64,000 nucleotides of DNA from NCBI GenBank assembly GCA_050013915.1, contig JBEKEI010000002.1, positions 6,697 through 70,696 on the forward strand, given 5' to 3'. This document shows, piece by piece, positions 56,186 to 63,395 of this stretch. A model generated the notes under the pieces. It was not told the DNA's origin and made no database searches. It saw only the letters and a list, made by a program, of their open reading frames with translations. Position numbers and translations under genes: made by a program. How positions within the stretch are numbered: the stretch's first letter is position 1; every line of letters begins with the position of its first letter. The DNA comes from Roseiarcus sp050013915. Lineage in GTDB: Bacteria; Pseudomonadota; Alphaproteobacteria; Rhizobiales; Beijerinckiaceae.

Positions 56186-57055
56186 ATGGCGGACGTCGCG
56201 TTTCTCGGGCTCGGCGTCATGGGCTATCCCATGGCCGGCCATCTGGCGGCCAGGGGCGGGCATCGGCTGCGGGTCTATAACCGCACGCGCGCCAAGGCCG
56301 AGCGATGGGTCGCCGAACACGGCGGCGCGGCGGTCGAAACGCCACGGGCCGCCGCCGAGGGTTGCGACTTCGTGTTCGCCTGCGTCGGCGACGACGCCGA
56401 CCTCAGGGCGATCGCGCTCGGCCCGGACGGCGCTTTCGCCGGGATGAAGCCGGGCGCGATATTCGTCGACAACACCACCGCCTCGGCGCGCGTCGCCCGC
56501 GACCTCTATGTGGCGGCGGGGCGCGGCGGCGCACATTTCATCGACGCGCCGGTGTCGGGCGGCCAGGCGGGCGCGCAGAACGGGGCCCTGACCGTGATGT
56601 GCGGCGGCGACGCCGCGCCCTACGCGAGCGCCGAGCCGGTCATCGCGGGCTATGCGCGCGCCTGCCGTCTCATGGGCGGCCCGGGCGCCGGTCAGCTGAC
56701 CAAGATGGTCAATCAGATCTGCATCGCCGGACTCCTGCAGGGGCTCGCCGAGGGCCTGCAGTTCGCCGGCAAGGCCGGCCTCGACCCGGCGGCCGTGGTC
56801 GAGGTCATCGCCAAAGGCGCCGCCCAGTCCTGGCAGATGGACAACCGGTCCCGGACCATGGTCGCCGGCCAGTTCGACTTCGGCTTCGCGGTCGACTGGA
56901 TGCGCAAGGATCTGGCGATCTGCCTCGACGAGTCGCGCCGCAACGGCGCCCATCTGCCAGCGACCGCGCTGGTCGACCAGTTCTATTCGCAGGTCCAGAA
57001 GATGGGCGGCGGGCGCTGGGATTCATCGAGCCTGATCGCGCTGCTCGACCGCTGA
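56186..57055 (+). CDS. 3-hydroxyisobutyrate dehydrogenase-family oxidoreductase
   Basis: A 289-residue NAD(P)-dependent beta-hydroxyacid dehydrogenase: dinucleotide loop 'VAFLGLGVMGYPMAGHLAARG', 'FVDNTTASARVARDL', substrate motif 'FIDAPVSGGQAGAQNGALTVMCGG' and the catalytic lysine in 'GAGQLTKMVNQICIAG'. The substrate could be 3-hydroxyisobutyrate, tartronate semialdehyde or a related acid. The ATG at 56186 begins the Rossmann fold; the frame is open further upstream without homology. It is divergent from the TRAP binding-protein gene, a hint that the latter may supply a hydroxy or keto acid. Confidence 0.9.
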   Translation: MADVAFLGLGVMGYPMAGHLAARGGHRLRVYNRTRAKAERWVAEHGGAAVETPRAAAEGCDFVFACVGDDADLRAIALGPDGAFAGMKPGAIFVDNTTASARVARDLYVAAGRGGAHFIDAPVSGGQAGAQNGALTVMCGGDAAPYASAEPVIAGYARACRLMGGPGAGQLTKMVNQICIAGLLQGLAEGLQFAGKAGLDPAAVVEVIAKGAAQSWQMDNRSRTMVAGQFDFGFAVDWMRKDLAICLDESRRNGAHLPATALVDQFYSQVQKMGGGRWDSSSLIALLDR

Positions 57056-57107
57056 GGGCGGGCGTGAGCCCGCCCGTCCGACCCGCCGGCGGGTCGACGC
57101 GCGGCGT

Positions 57108-59279
57108 TCATTTCGGGCAGGGCGGCTCGTTGGCCGCCCCGCACGCGGGCCGCGACGGCCTGGCGGGCGCGGGCTGGGGCGGCGCCTTGGCCTGAGGCGG
57201 CGGCGCGGCGGCCGGCGGCGGCTTCGGCGCGACAGGGGCCGCGGCCGGGCGCGGCGGCTCGACCTTCGGCTCCTGCGCCGGCGCCTTGGCCTGAGGCGGC
57301 GCGGCGACCGGCGGCGGCGGCGCGGCCGCCGGCGGCGGCCTGGGCGCGAGCGGCGCCGCGGCCGGGCGCGGCGGCTCGGTCTTCAGTTCCTGCGGGGCGG
57401 TCTTCGCCGGAGCCGGCGGCGGCGCGGCGACCGGCGGCGGCGGCGCGGCGGCCGGCGGCGGCCTGGGCGCGAGCGGCGCCGCAGCGGGGCGCGGCGGTTC
57501 GGTCTTCAGTTCCTGCGGCGGCGCCTTGGGCTGCGGCGTGGGCGCGGCGACCGGCGGCGGCTGGGGCGCGACGGGCGCCGCAGCGGGGCGCGGCGGCTCG
57601 GTCTTCGGCTCCTGTCGCGAAGGCTTGGAGATGGGCGCCGCGGGCTCGGCGGCCGGATTGACCGGGACGGCCGCAGCCGGATTGGCGACGGCCGGGGGCG
57701 GCGCCGCCGGCGCCGGTTTCGATGCGCCCGGGGGCGCGACGGCGGCGCCCGGCGCGTGGACGCCGGGAGCGGACGGGAGCGGCCTGGCCGCGCCGCCGGC
57801 GGCGGGTGCGGGGCCGCCCGGCGCGGGTGCATGCGGTCTGACGCCCGCCGGCAAGGGCGGCGGCGCGCCCGGCCCCGGTTGCTGCGCGTCGGCGGCGCCG
57901 TCGCGACGATGATGGCGATAGACCTCGGCGCCGAGCAGCAGCGGGATTGCGAGCGCCGGCAGGAAGCCATGGCCTTCGGGCGGCGGCGGCGGCGGCAGAT
58001 CGCGCCAGCGCTCGTCCGGTTCCGGCAGAAACGCGGCCGGCGGCGGGGGAGGCGCGCCATAATCGGGGTCGTCGAACACGAAGGCCGGCCCTTCGCCGTA
58101 GCGCCGTTCGTCGGGCGGCGGCGGCGGCAGATCGTCGTAGTCGAGCGGCGCGAAATCGGGCGGCGGCGCGACCGGCGCCGCGAGCATCGCCAGCCGGCGG
58201 CGGGCGTCGCCTGAATGAGCGCCCCTCGGATAGAGGCGAAGGTAGGTCCAGAACGCCCGCGGACTGTTCTCGTCGACCGCCCGGCGCCAGAAGCTCGCTT
58301 CCCGGCGCGCGGCGAGGATCGCGCGCATGCGGCGCGCGAGCGGGCTGTCGGGAAAGGCGGCGAGAAATTCGCGGTAGCCGTCCAAAGTGTCGCGTTCCAG
58401 CGCGACCGAATAGGCCGCGTCGGGGTCGAGCGATTTCAGCGGGCGGCCGGCGAGCGGCGTCGCCGCGGCGACCGCGGCGGGCGGCGGCGCGTCGGCGGCG
58501 CGTTCGAAAATCGAATAGGGCCCGGCGATCCTCGAGACGCTCCAGGGGATGACGGCGCCGCCGGTCTGCCGGCTGACCGCCAGCCGCGTCTGGGCGAAGA
58601 CTTCGTCGATCGGCACGCCGCCCTCGCGCAGCGCGCCCGCCAGCGTCTTGCCGTAGACGCCGTACGGGCCCGGCTCGTCGGGCGCCACGGTTCCCGGCGC
58701 CGCGTTGAACGCCATCAAGGCGCCGTCTTCCGGATCGACGAGACCGAGGCCGCCGGCCAGCGACGATCCGGCGGCGGCGGGGGCCGCTTCCCGCGCGGCG
58801 TCGAGGACGATCACTTGCGCCCGCCCCGGCGTCGCCGCCAGCGCGCGCGCGAAGTCGGCGATCCTGACGGCGACGAGCGGAATGTCGGCGTCGCGCGCGA
58901 TCCGCGCGTCGACGGGCAGGAAATAATTGTCGCCGTCGTACTGGACGCCGCGGCCGGCCAGATAGACGAACGCCTCCATGTCGGGCCCGAGCGCCGCCGC
59001 CTTGTCGAGGAAATCGCGCAGCGCGCCGCGCAGTCCGTTCTGGTCGAGGTCGCGCGCGCCGACGACGTCGAAGCCCGCCGCCTGCAGGGTCTGGGCGACC
59101 AGACCGGCGTCGTTGGCGGTCGTCGCCAGGGGATGGTCGGGATAGGCCGCCTCGCCGACGACGAGCGCGATGCGCGGGTTTTGACCGCCGGCGTCCTGCG
59201 CCCCGGCCGGGGCGGACCCCCAGCCGACGCCCAGCAAAAGCACGCCTATGGCGGCGACGAGGCGCAGTTGAGCGGTCAC
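57108..59279 (-). CDS. Caspase-fold (peptidase C14-like) protein lacking catalytic residues, Pro/Ala-rich tail
   Basis: A 723-residue secreted protein. A signal peptide (1-27, ends 'APAGAQ') precedes a caspase-fold domain (about 35-265; 'RIALVVGEAAYPDHPLATTANDAGLV', read in parts, 'MEAFVYLAGRGVQYDGDNYFLPVDA'). The usual AGHG histidine is R110 and the DACR cysteine is A162, so it should be inactive as a protease. Residues about 290-375 are helical ('LDGYREFLAAFPDSPLARRM', 'FWTYLRLYPRGAHS'). The rest is Pro/Ala-rich with four copies of a 'EPPRPAAAPxAPxPPP' unit. The start is GTG at 59279 with a strong GGAGG six bases upstream. Probable scaffold or envelope-associated role, inferred. Confidence 0.82.
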   Translation of the reverse strand: MTAQLRLVAAIGVLLLGVGWGSAPAGAQDAGGQNPRIALVVGEAAYPDHPLATTANDAGLVAQTLQAAGFDVVGARDLDQNGLRGALRDFLDKAAALGPDMEAFVYLAGRGVQYDGDNYFLPVDARIARDADIPLVAVRIADFARALAATPGRAQVIVLDAAREAAPAAAGSSLAGGLGLVDPEDGALMAFNAAPGTVAPDEPGPYGVYGKTLAGALREGGVPIDEVFAQTRLAVSRQTGGAVIPWSVSRIAGPYSIFERAADAPPPAAVAAATPLAGRPLKSLDPDAAYSVALERDTLDGYREFLAAFPDSPLARRMRAILAARREASFWRRAVDENSPRAFWTYLRLYPRGAHSGDARRRLAMLAAPVAPPPDFAPLDYDDLPPPPPDERRYGEGPAFVFDDPDYGAPPPPPAAFLPEPDERWRDLPPPPPPEGHGFLPALAIPLLLGAEVYRHHRRDGAADAQQPGPGAPPPLPAGVRPHAPAPGGPAPAAGGAARPLPSAPGVHAPGAAVAPPGASKPAPAAPPPAVANPAAAVPVNPAAEPAAPISKPSRQEPKTEPPRPAAAPVAPQPPPVAAPTPQPKAPPQELKTEPPRPAAAPLAPRPPPAAAPPPPVAAPPPAPAKTAPQELKTEPPRPAAAPLAPRPPPAAAPPPPVAAPPQAKAPAQEPKVEPPRPAAAPVAPKPPPAAAPPPQAKAPPQPAPARPSRPACGAANEPPCPK
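57190..57620 (-). repeat. Four degenerate coding repeats in the Pro/Ala-rich tail
   Basis: The unit centred on 'KTEPPRPAAAPLAPRPPP' recurs four times; equivalent bases fall near 57259, 57376, 57499 and 57598, giving spacings of 117, 123 and 99 bases, all multiples of three. The differing spacers ('VAAPPPAPAKTAP', 'VAAPPQAKAPA' and so on) suggest slippage-driven expansion. Confidence 0.85.
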
Positions 59280-59405
59280 GAAACCTCCCCGGCGGAATCG
59301 AAATCGGCGATCCGCCGGGGTCGGGTAGCCCGGCATTGAGTCCGCAGCATGTTCGCATGTCGGAGGGATCGCGGCGGGCGGCGCGGAGGCGGCCGTCGCC
59401 GCCGC

Positions 59406-60017
59406 TCAGGCCTGCGCGCTCGGCCGCGCGGCCAGGGCGGCGCGCCAGCGGCGCAGGTTGCCGAGCTCGTCGGGGATCGCGATGCGCGCGGTCCTGGCGA
59501 AATCGAGCGCGACCAGACCGGTGATGTCGGCGACGCTGAAGCGGTCGCCGGCGATGAACGGACGCCCGCCCAGGTCGCGGTCGACGCGCGCCATCGCGGC
59601 GAGCGCCTTCGGCTTGCTCGACTGGGCGAGTTCGGCGATCTGCGGCCGCTCCATTTCCGACATGTGCGGATGGGAATGGCGGAAGGCATGGGCGATGTGC
59701 AGCATCAGGCCGAGCTCCAGCCGCCGCTGCCACATTTCGACGAGCGCGCGCTCGAGCGGTCCGACCCCGAACAGCGGCGGGTCCGGCTGGATTTCCTCGA
59801 AATAGCGGCAGATCGCGATCGACTCGGAGAGGACGACGCCGTCGTCGAACGCCAGCACCGGGACCGCCTGGAACGGATTGAGCGCCGAGAAACCCTCGGA
59901 GCGCTGGTCGAGCCGGGCGAGGTCGACGTCGACGACCGGCACGCTGACGCCCTTCTCGGCCAGGAAGATGCGCACGCGACGCGGATTGGGCGCGAAGGGG
60001 GAACTGTAGAGCCGCAT
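59406..60017 (-). CDS. Glutathione S-transferase
   Basis: A 203-residue cytosolic GST. The thioredoxin-like domain starts 'MRLYSSPFAPNPRRVRIFLAEKG' and has 'NPFQAVPVLAFDDGVVLSESIAICRYFEE', read in parts, holding the glutathione-binding Pro-Val and Glu-Ser pairs. The helical C-terminal domain ends in 'DRDLGGRPFIAGDRFSVADITGLVALDF', the conserved N-capping box. ATG 60017 is chosen from homology; the frame is open 22 codons further. Similar GSTs without an active-site cysteine conjugate or isomerise small electrophiles. No neighbour indicates the substrate. Confidence 0.92.
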   Translation of the reverse strand: MRLYSSPFAPNPRRVRIFLAEKGVSVPVVDVDLARLDQRSEGFSALNPFQAVPVLAFDDGVVLSESIAICRYFEEIQPDPPLFGVGPLERALVEMWQRRLELGLMLHIAHAFRHSHPHMSEMERPQIAELAQSSKPKALAAMARVDRDLGGRPFIAGDRFSVADITGLVALDFARTARIAIPDELGNLRRWRAALAARPSAQA

Positions 60018-60294
60018 GACGGGGCCTCGCGGCGGCCTCCTTCGCCGCTTCGCCGGCGGCGGAATGACCGGGGCGGCCGCCATTTCGGCCCGAGCAGATC
60101 ACTTCGCCCGGGCACGGTCAACGGCGCCGGCGGCGCGACGGGCTTAACGCCGAACGGCGCAAATTCGGCCGAATCGGGCCGCGCAGAAAACCGATTCGTT
60201 CGCTTTCTAATAATTCCGTCAGCCGGTCATTAAGGAATAACAGGCATTGTCGCAGGGCTGTGTGCGAGTTTCGCCAGCGTGCGTCCGGGCGGTC

Positions 60295-61866
60295 ATGAGC
60301 GAAGTCACTGCGGAAATGATCAAGAATGGCCGGTCGCGCGATCCCGCGTCCGCGACCGCCCGCCGCACGATGAACCTCAAGATGCGCGGCGCCCGCGAGC
60401 GGCTGACGACCGCGCCCAGGGGCGTCGGCGACGGCCTGTTCGCCGCCGACCTGATGCGGCTGTTCGCGCAGAGCCACCGCAGCGCCATGCCGGTCATGTG
60501 CCTGCTGGTCATCTCGATCGGGGTCAGCGCCCTGATGTGGGTGCCGCCGGTCATGGTCATGAGCTGGACCGCGATCGTCTGCATGGCGATGGCGCTGGTC
60601 TACGGCTTCTCGGTCGCCTTCCTCGACAAGCATCCCGACGAGGCCGAAATCGCGTCCTGGCGCCGACTGTTCGTGCTCGCCGAATCGCTGAACGGCCTCG
60701 CCTGGGCGCTCATCGTCATCCTGCTGCTGCAGGCGCAGGACCCCAACGCGCGCAGCTTCGTGCTGGTGGTGCTGCTGCTCGTGGCCGCGATGACGGCGAT
60801 GGTCGCCTCGGCGATCCCTTTCGCGGTCGCCGGCGGGCTGGTGCCGGTGACGATCGCGATCGTCTTTGCGCTTGGTCCGACGACCGGGCTCGACAGCCTC
60901 GCGCTGTGCTTTCTGTGCGTCGGCGCGATGATCTATTTCGTGATTCTCGCCAACCGGCTGCACGCGACCTCGATCGACGGCCAGTCGTTCCGCGCCGAGA
61001 AGGACGCGCTGATCGCCGAGCTCGAACAGGCCAAGCTCAACTCCGACGAGGCGCGCCGGCGCGCCGAGGAGGCCAATCTGGCCAAGTCGCGGTTCCTGGC
61101 GACGATGAGCCATGAGCTGCGCACCCCGCTCAACGCCATTCTCGGCTTTTCCGAGGTGATGAAGAGCGAGCTGTTCGGCGCCCATGCCGTGACCGCCTAC
61201 AAGGAATATTCCGACGACATCCATTCCAGCGGCCAGCACCTCCTGATGCTGATCAACGAGATCCTCGACCTGTCGCGCGTCGAGGCCGGGCGCTACGAGC
61301 TCAAGGAGGAGCCGGTCACGCTCGTCCACATCGTCGAGGAATGCGGCCACCTGCTCGCCATGCGCGCCAAGAACCGGGACATCACCATCGTCCAGGCGCT
61401 CGACGACGGCCTGCCGCGCATCTGGGCCGACGAGCGCGCGGTGCGCCAGGTGGCGCTCAACCTGCTGAGCAACGCGATCAAGTTCACCCCGCAGGGCGGC
61501 TCGGTCACCATCAAGGTCGGCTGGACCCGGGCGGGCGGTCAATATCTGTCGATCCGCGACACCGGTCCGGGCATCCCGGCCGAGGAAATCCCGGTCGTGC
61601 TGTCCTCGTTCGGCCGCGGCTCGCTCGCCCAGAAGAACGCCGACGAAGGCACCGGCCTCGGCCTGCCGATCGTCAAGGGCCTGGTGGAATTGCACGGCGG
61701 CGAGTTCCAGCTCAAGTCCAAGGTGCGCGAGGGCACCGAGGTGGTGGTCATCTTCCCGCCCGAGCGGGTGATGAACGCGCTGCCCAAGCTCGACCCCAAC
61801 GATGCCGAATCGGCGCCGGCGACGCCGCCGACGCCGCACCGTCCGGCGCGCAAGGCCGCGGCCTGA
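60295..61866 (+). CDS. PleC/DivJ/PdhS-like membrane histidine kinase
   Basis: A 523-residue sensor kinase with six to seven hydrophobic helices (about 65-222), a short coiled coil ('LIAELEQAKLNSDEARRRAEEANLAKSRF', read in parts), a HisKA domain with H273 in 'ATMSHELRTPLNAILGFSEVM' followed by 'KSELFGAH', and a HATPase ('NLLSNAIKFTPQGGSV', 'RDTGPGIPAEEI', 'EGTGLGLPIVKGL'). The HisKA segment is that of the PleC/DivJ/PdhS family which acts on DivK and PleD in alphaproteobacterial cell-cycle control. Which member it is cannot be told. ATG 60295 is preferred over TTG 60247. An in-frame IS3 transposase remnant follows its stop directly. Confidence 0.85.
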   Translation: MSEVTAEMIKNGRSRDPASATARRTMNLKMRGARERLTTAPRGVGDGLFAADLMRLFAQSHRSAMPVMCLLVISIGVSALMWVPPVMVMSWTAIVCMAMALVYGFSVAFLDKHPDEAEIASWRRLFVLAESLNGLAWALIVILLLQAQDPNARSFVLVVLLLVAAMTAMVASAIPFAVAGGLVPVTIAIVFALGPTTGLDSLALCFLCVGAMIYFVILANRLHATSIDGQSFRAEKDALIAELEQAKLNSDEARRRAEEANLAKSRFLATMSHELRTPLNAILGFSEVMKSELFGAHAVTAYKEYSDDIHSSGQHLLMLINEILDLSRVEAGRYELKEEPVTLVHIVEECGHLLAMRAKNRDITIVQALDDGLPRIWADERAVRQVALNLLSNAIKFTPQGGSVTIKVGWTRAGGQYLSIRDTGPGIPAEEIPVVLSSFGRGSLAQKNADEGTGLGLPIVKGLVELHGGEFQLKSKVREGTEVVVIFPPERVMNALPKLDPNDAESAPATPPTPHRPARKAAA

Positions 61867-61869
61867 GCG

Positions 61870-62058
61870 GCGGGCCGCGCCATCGGCGCCTTCATCGAGG
61901 ACGTCTGCGACGCCAAGCGCCTGCACCCGGCGCTCGGCTGTAAACCGCCGGTCGCGTTCGAAGCCGGGCTCGACCAGTCCCGCCACCGCCGGCCGGAAGC
62001 CGAGGCCGCCCTGTCACCCAATCAGCCGTGTCTCAGCCGAGGGGTGCAGTCCACCACC
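61870..62058 (+). pseudogene. IS3-family transposase (OrfB) C-terminal remnant
   Basis: Immediately after the kinase stop and in the same frame the sequence reads 'AIGAFIEDVCDAKRLHPALG' then 'CKPPVAFEAGLDQ' and 'LSPNQPCLSRGVQST'. 'RLHxALGYxxPxxFE' near the C-terminus and 'CLSRGVQS' at the end are hallmarks of IS3-group OrfB integrase-like transposases. Only the last 60-odd codons remain; the DDE core is gone and no terminal inverted repeat was found. It marks an old insertion or deletion boundary between the core kinase and the accessory AraC/hydrolase genes. Confidence 0.75.
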
Positions 62059-62157
62059 ACATGTCACCGTAAATCCCAGCGGAATCGAGGCAACCGACGA
62101 GGTCAAGCGGCGTGGCGGCTGCCAGCGCCCCGGGACCCCAACTCGTCTGCCGGACGG

Positions 62158-63075
62158 TCAGCCACGCGCCGCGCTCACCTTTGCCTGCCGCCTCGCCGTC
62201 GACGGGCTCTTGCCGAAGTGCCTCAGGAAAGCCCGACAGAAATGGCTCTGATCGGCGTAGCCGCAGATCGTGGAAATCTCGGCAAGGGTTCTGTCTGAAT
62301 GCTCGAGAAGGTCCTTGGCCTTGAGAGCCCGCTCCTGCATCAGCCATTGGTGCGGCGTGCGTCCGGTGGACTGCCGGAAGCCCCGAATGAAATGTCGGGC
62401 CGACACGCCGCAGGCCTGGCCGAGTTCATCGACTGTCGGAGGGTTGCAGATTCGGGCGAACAGAATTTCCTTGGCGGTGCGCTCCTGCCACGTCGCGAGT
62501 CCGCCTCGGGTTCTGCGCCCGATCGGCGACATGTCCGAGTAGTTATGGATCAAGTGCGAAATCAGCAGAACGGATACTTCGTCTACGAGAAGTTGGGACG
62601 TCCGTTCTGGATTATCGAACGCGAAGTTGATGATATTGAGCAGGTTGGTGATGATGTAATCGTCAAAGCCCGGGCTCGGCGGGCGAAGTCTCACGTCGGA
62701 CCGGCGGGCCATGCTTTCGGCGACTGAGATCACCCGGCGCCGCGGGAGATAGACCCGCATCATGTCATAGCGCCCTGCTACCTCCACCATCGGCAAATCC
62801 GAGAGGTCGAAAAGGGTGGCGCCAAGGAACGGGATGTCGTGCCGCTGACGCCCGCCGACCCGCTGATGGAGCGAGATGCTGGTCGAAGACCTGCGATTCA
62901 AATGCAGGGTATAGGCGTCCTCGGGCGTCACATCGCCCAAGCGAGTCCAGTGTTCGGCGCGTAAGCTCGTGAAGGTCGCCTGTGGCGCCACATCGGGCTG
63001 TCCGGCCGCCAAACAAGCCCGCACGGCGGAGTGAAACCGCCTGTGCAGCCATTCGCCTTCGCCGCTCGATTGCAT
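62158..63075 (-). CDS. AraC-family transcriptional regulator
   Basis: A 305-residue regulator. The N-terminal about 190 residues resemble the AraC-binding-like domain ('QRVGGRQRHDIPFLGATLFDLSDLP', read in parts). The C-terminal double helix-turn-helix contains 'PPTVDELGQACGVSARHFIRGFRQSTGRTPHQWLMQERALKAKDLLEHSDRTLAEISTICGYADQSHFCRAFLRHFGKSPS', seen in parts with the typical 'GYADQSHFCRAF' block. It is divergent from the window-end alpha/beta hydrolase, the likely target, across 254 AT-rich bases. Composition is less GC-rich than the core genes, fitting transfer. Confidence 0.9.
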   Translation of the reverse strand: MQSSGEGEWLHRRFHSAVRACLAAGQPDVAPQATFTSLRAEHWTRLGDVTPEDAYTLHLNRRSSTSISLHQRVGGRQRHDIPFLGATLFDLSDLPMVEVAGRYDMMRVYLPRRRVISVAESMARRSDVRLRPPSPGFDDYIITNLLNIINFAFDNPERTSQLLVDEVSVLLISHLIHNYSDMSPIGRRTRGGLATWQERTAKEILFARICNPPTVDELGQACGVSARHFIRGFRQSTGRTPHQWLMQERALKAKDLLEHSDRTLAEISTICGYADQSHFCRAFLRHFGKSPSTARRQAKVSAARG

Positions 63076-63173
63076 GACTGACTCGAACGAAGCTGCCGTG
63101 ATCGCCTGCGCGAAGTAGGCTTAGCACGCACTCTGGCGGCCTGCAATATTGTAGAAAATTGCCATTCTTGCAC

Positions 63174-63201
63174 GAAAGTAACGAAAATTATCGTGACTTT
63201 C
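63174..63201 (+). promoter_or_regulatory. Hyphenated inverted repeat between araC-type gene and hydrolase
   Basis: GAAAGTAACGA, six bases (AAATTA), then TCGTGACTTTC: arms match at 10 of 11 positions. It lies 98 bases upstream of the AraC start in the only AT-rich part of the region and is a good candidate operator for the divergent AraC regulator. Confidence 0.5.
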
Positions 63202-63329
63202 CAATAAGTTGTTGATGCGGATCGCCAACCCGAATACAGGCTCGGCTGGCGAGCGGATGCCCAGTAGCGTAGCTTATGCCCGCAAAAACCCATGGCATTT
63301 AGATCCTGCGATGCAATAGGGAGACCGTC

Positions 63330-63395
63330 ATGAGCAAACCTAAGAAGCTGAGCGTTGTCTTCGCCCCTCTCCACGGCAACGGAGAACGGTCATGA
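63330..63395 (+). CDS. 21-codon leader ORF coupled to the hydrolase
   Basis: ATG at 63330 with GGGAG 6 bases upstream opens a short frame, 'MSKPKKLSVVFAPLHGNGE' plus RS, ending at a TGA that overlaps the ATG of the following hydrolase (ATGA). The separate ribosome site and exact stop/start overlap suggest a translated leader or the surviving start of a lost gene. It is too short to assign a function. Confidence 0.4.
   Translation: MSKPKKLSVVFAPLHGNGERS

Noticed and set aside
57190..57620. Regular repeats that might be taken for a CRISPR array or satellite
   Set aside because: Spacings are multiples of three and the repeats translate into Pro/Ala units of an open reading frame; there are no unique spacers.
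56983..60102. 1039-codon minus-strand frame over the caspase-like gene and GST
   Set aside because: It is an alternative frame of genes encoded on the same strand; Arg/Ala/Pro-rich low complexity with no domain.
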